The translations under genes were made by a program, and so were the position numbers. Shown here one piece after another: positions 61,740 to 64,000 of a DNA stretch of 64,000 nt. Under the pieces are notes generated by a model. That model did not search any database. It saw only the letters and a list, made by a program, of their open reading frames with translations, and was not told where the DNA came from. Numbering within the stretch: the stretch's first letter is position 1; every line of letters begins with the position of its first letter. The DNA is from Salinicola corii (GTDB lineage Bacteria; Pseudomonadota; Gammaproteobacteria; Pseudomonadales; Halomonadaceae): the NCBI RefSeq assembly GCF_008298015.1, contig NZ_VTPX01000006.1:204254-268253 (forward strand), read 5' to 3'.

Positions 61740-61984
61740 TGAGTACTGTAACGGTCTATCGATGCAATGATCTCGATATCAGTGATCCCTGCATCGATAC
61801 ACTAAGCGATATCTTGATTGCCTTGGCCGCTGGGAACATCAATAGAGCTACGGTGTCGCTGATGAGCCATGCCGCCAGCAGAGAGGTCTCCATCTATGCG
61901 AGCCTGCAACTGTCGCATCAGAACGAGAGCAGGCTCCGCGATCGCGGTGACGCTGGCGGGTTTCCGCTTTTTGGGAGTTTTTGA
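61739..61984 (+). CDS. Small hypothetical protein between wzc and wzx
   Basis: 81 residues, no recognised family, no signal peptide. Both ends use TGATG overlaps: its ATG overlaps the wzc stop and its TGA overlaps the wzx start, so it fills the gap exactly and would be translated by coupling. That geometry argues for a real gene. Composition is mixed, with a hydrophobic middle (IDTLSDILIALAAGNINRAT). In H. maura, the eps cluster is, as I recall, epsABCDJ, with one additional frame before the PST exporter; this frame may occupy that position, but I cannot confirm homology. Confidence 0.5.
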   Translation: MSTVTVYRCNDLDISDPCIDTLSDILIALAAGNINRATVSLMSHAASREVSIYASLQLSHQNESRLRDRGDAGGFPLFGSF

Positions 61985-63330
61985 TGAGTTCATCCGGGCG
62001 CGTAGGTATGCAGCAACCGTTCTTCCGTCGCTTTCGCGGTGAGCTCTTTCTCTCTCTGTGCAAGACCTTCGTCGCTCGCGGCATTGCGGCGCTGGGAACC
62101 TTGTTCCTGGGCTTGGTGCTGGGGCGGTTGTATGGTGCCGATGGCGTGGGGGTCTTTGCACTGGCGCAGAGCGTAATCCTTGGGGCGGGAATCATCGCTC
62201 GATTCGGTCTCAATGGCACTCTGATGCGTTACGTGAGCCAGGACAACGATAGCCCCAACATCCCCGTCTATTTACGTTGGTCGGTTGTTCGTTCAGGAGG
62301 CTTAAGTATCACCATTGGTGTGCTGGTGTGGCTTTCCCGAGACTGGGTGGCGATATTTTTCGGCTCACTGGCACTGGCTGACGTACTGGCCAGTATCGCT
62401 TTGGCGATACCGGCTTTCACGCTCTCTTTCGTTCTCGCAGGATTTCTGAAAGGTGTTGGTATGCCGGCGAGAGCCAGCCTTCAGGAAAATGGCTCCATTT
62501 CGCTGTTGGCGGCCGCTTGTATTCTGGCACTTTTCTGGACGACGGAATCGCACTCGCTGAGCCAAGCTGGCTGGGGGTTCTGCTTGGCGGCTTGGCTAGT
62601 CGGTGGACAAGGAGCGATACAGACCTGGTTGTGGTTACGACGGCATCCCTTGGTTACCTCCGTCGGAGCTGATGAATCGACGTTGCCGAGCCGAGAAACC
62701 TATTTCAGTACCGCTCATAGTTTCATCGTGCTTAATGTTTCGCAGTTTTTGCAGCAGGTGTTGAGCGTAATGATTGCCGGTGCGCTGTTGAGTCACGCAG
62801 ATCTGGGGCTGTTTAAGTCCGCCGAGCGGGTTGCCTTGATGATCAGTTTCATTCTGTTGGTGATTAATGCCGTGTTTCCACCGCGTTTCGCGAGACTCTT
62901 TCATCAAGGTAAGCACACCCAGCTCAAGCGATTAGCTCAGCAGAGCTCGATGGTAGCAACCGTCCTCGCTTTGCCGCCAGCGGCGATCTGCTTTCTTTTC
63001 CCTGAATGGGTACTGGGTTGGTTTGGCGACGAATTTCGTCAGGCCGCCAATCTGCTGCGTATTATCGCTATTGGGCAGTTGATTAATGTAACTACCGGTG
63101 CCGTAGGCTTTTTGTTGACTATGACCGGCCGGGAGAAGGTGATGCGCAACATCTCTTTGGCCTGTAGCACCTTAGGGACAGTGTCATTCTTTGTCTTGAT
63201 TCCGGTTTTCGGTGCCACTGGTGCGGCACTGTCATTGATGTTGGTGCTGGTACTGCAAAATGTTGTCGCCGCGCTCGTCGTGTGGAGGAAGATGGATATT
63301 GTCATGTTGCCGTGGCCCGTCAAGCTGTAA
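61984..63330 (+). CDS. wzx: Wzx-type polysaccharide flippase (PST/MOP family)
   Basis: 448 residues with about 12-14 membrane segments. The N-terminal TFVARGIAALGTLFLGLVLG, RLYGADGVGVFALAQSVI and IIARFGLNGTLMRYVSQ is typical of the polysaccharide transporter family, as is the Pro/Arg-rich VINAVFPPRFARLFHQGK. It would flip undecaprenyl-linked repeat units to the periplasm. The ATG overlaps the small upstream frame by TGATG. It is last in the wza operon. A MurJ-type flippase at 23854 gives the locus a second candidate. Confidence 0.9.
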   Translation: MSSSGRVGMQQPFFRRFRGELFLSLCKTFVARGIAALGTLFLGLVLGRLYGADGVGVFALAQSVILGAGIIARFGLNGTLMRYVSQDNDSPNIPVYLRWSVVRSGGLSITIGVLVWLSRDWVAIFFGSLALADVLASIALAIPAFTLSFVLAGFLKGVGMPARASLQENGSISLLAAACILALFWTTESHSLSQAGWGFCLAAWLVGGQGAIQTWLWLRRHPLVTSVGADESTLPSRETYFSTAHSFIVLNVSQFLQQVLSVMIAGALLSHADLGLFKSAERVALMISFILLVINAVFPPRFARLFHQGKHTQLKRLAQQSSMVATVLALPPAAICFLFPEWVLGWFGDEFRQAANLLRIIAIGQLINVTTGAVGFLLTMTGREKVMRNISLACSTLGTVSFFVLIPVFGATGAALSLMLVLVLQNVVAALVVWRKMDIVMLPWPVKL

Positions 63331-63702
63331 TAGCTGGACGCGCTACCGGAGGTATGCCCCTGTGGAAACAAAGATAGCCGTGGGTGGCCCTTTCAAGCTG
63401 CTGTGGTAGCGAGGGAGCGGATGATGGAAGTCTCTCGATCCGGTCGCGAGGTGGTTTGGAAGGCTGATGACTCCCTGTTGTCGGAAACGAAATGCTGGAT
63501 GCCGAAACGCTTGACCCGCTCCATTGCAATCAGAAGAAAAGCACGCTCAACCCGTTCTTCATTGTTCGTGGGCAACGGGATGATCAATGGGAAGCCGCGC
63601 TACGTAAAAACTTCGAGCCTCGGGCTACGAGTCGCGAATAATCAACGGTACAGCCCAAGGCTCACTTCTTTTAGTCTGATAAATGAATCCATGGATTAGC
63701 CA
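63331..63702. other. Gene-free region between wzx and cysD
   Basis: 372 bp. Several short frames cross it, none with a family signature; a 49-codon frame at 63492-63641 (ending FEPRATSRE) has protein-like composition but no homologue I recognise. No terminator after wzx was found. The end near cysD (TTAGTCTGATAAATGAATCC) is AT-rich and probably holds the cysD promoter. Confidence 0.4.
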
Positions 63703-64000
63703 ATGACCGAACTCACCCCCGAACGCCAGACCCATCTCAAGCAGCTCGAAGCCGAGTCCATCCACATCATTCGCGAGGTCGCGGCCGAGTTCGGCAATCC
63801 GGTGATGCTCTACTCGATCGGCAAGGACTCCTCGGTGATGCTGCACCTGGCACGCAAGGCGTTCTATCCCGGCCCACCGCCGTTCCCGCTGATGCACGTC
63901 AACACCACCTGGAAGTTCAAGGAGATGATCGAGTTCCGCGACAAGATGGCCGCGGAGGTCGGCATGGAGCTGATCGAGCACATCAACGAGGAAGGTCGGG
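63703..64000 (+). CDS. cysD: Sulfate adenylyltransferase subunit 2 (partial, N-terminal)
   Basis: The first 99 residues are in the window; the family has about 300. CysD forms APS from ATP and sulfate with the GTPase CysN. The PP-loop ATP site [20 protein letters not shown] is clear, and [20 protein letters not shown] is the usual N-terminus, followed by [20 protein letters not shown]. The gene runs off the right edge. It is unrelated to the preceding exopolysaccharide operon. Confidence 0.95.
   Translation, partial: MTELTPERQTHLKQLEAESIHIIREVAAEFGNPVMLYSIGKDSSVMLHLARKAFYPGPPPFPLMHVNTTWKFKEMIEFRDKMAAEVGMELIEHINEEGR

Noticed and set aside
63403..63699. Possible transposase or resolvase remnant before cysD
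   Set aside because: Arg/Lys/Ser-rich reading, but no catalytic motif, terminal inverted repeats or target duplication could be found.
1..64000. tRNA, rRNA, CRISPR, toxin-antitoxin or restriction systems
   Set aside because: No regularly spaced repeats, tRNA-like sequences, integrase or nuclease genes were seen when reading both strands.

Overview
This 64 kb window is chromosomal DNA of a GC-rich gammaproteobacterium. Protein content and layout point to Halomonadaceae (Halomonas or a close relative): a CIO-type cydAB followed by cydDC, FlaG plus flagellin, paired bactofilins, mod/xdh genes, and a wza-wzb-wzc-orf-wzx block preceded by JUMPstart/ops, the layout I recall for the mauran eps genes of H. 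maura. The species cannot be fixed from sequence alone. I see no tRNA, rRNA, CRISPR array, intact insertion sequence or phage.

Layout. (1) 1-4568: end of cydA, then cydB, cydD, cydC (quinol oxidase bd and its ABC exporter). (2) 4673-7906: glutarate module of glutaryl-CoA dehydrogenase, a CaiB-type CoA-transferase with a 16-residue internal repeat, and a CsiR-like GntR repressor on the other strand; similar operator-like sequences lie at both promoters. (3) 8138-11206: an AGE-family sugar isomerase and a SulP transporter. (4) 11305-18918: surface and motility block of flaG, two divergent bactofilins, a 1501-residue TPR/GT41/FkbM-like/GT2/methyltransferase protein, and flagellin with a clear sigma28 promoter and intrinsic terminator. 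(5) 19660-33474: exopolysaccharide block 1, with two Wzy/ligase-type proteins, four glycosyltransferases, a MurJ-type flippase, a WcaJ-type initiating transferase, Ugd and ManC (UDP-GlcA and GDP-Man supply). (6) 33524-37975: TctC-type binding protein, LysR regulator, second CoA-transferase and HMG-CoA-lyase-type enzyme. (7) 37988-45290: purine catabolism (guaD, xdhC, xdhB, xdhA) with a RutR-like TetR regulator and a RutR-type operator. (8) 45663-48815: modEABC with a ModE operator, logically beside a molybdoenzyme. (9) 48877-52805: PepSY/DUF2946 pair and an alkylation-repair pair (Ogt, Ada-AlkA fusion). (10) 52970-63330: exopolysaccharide block 2, with yjbEFGH facing away from wza-wzb-wzc-orf-wzx across a 941-bp AT-rich regulatory region holding a sigma54-type promoter candidate and a JUMPstart/ops element. 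(11) 63703-64000: start of cysD.

Functionally, blocks 5 and 10 together would make, flip, polymerise and export an acidic mannose/glucuronate-containing polymer by a Wzx/Wzy route. They are separated by about 19 kb of unrelated catabolic genes. The TPR-GT41 protein beside fliC is the best candidate for a flagellin-modifying enzyme and is the most unusual single gene here.
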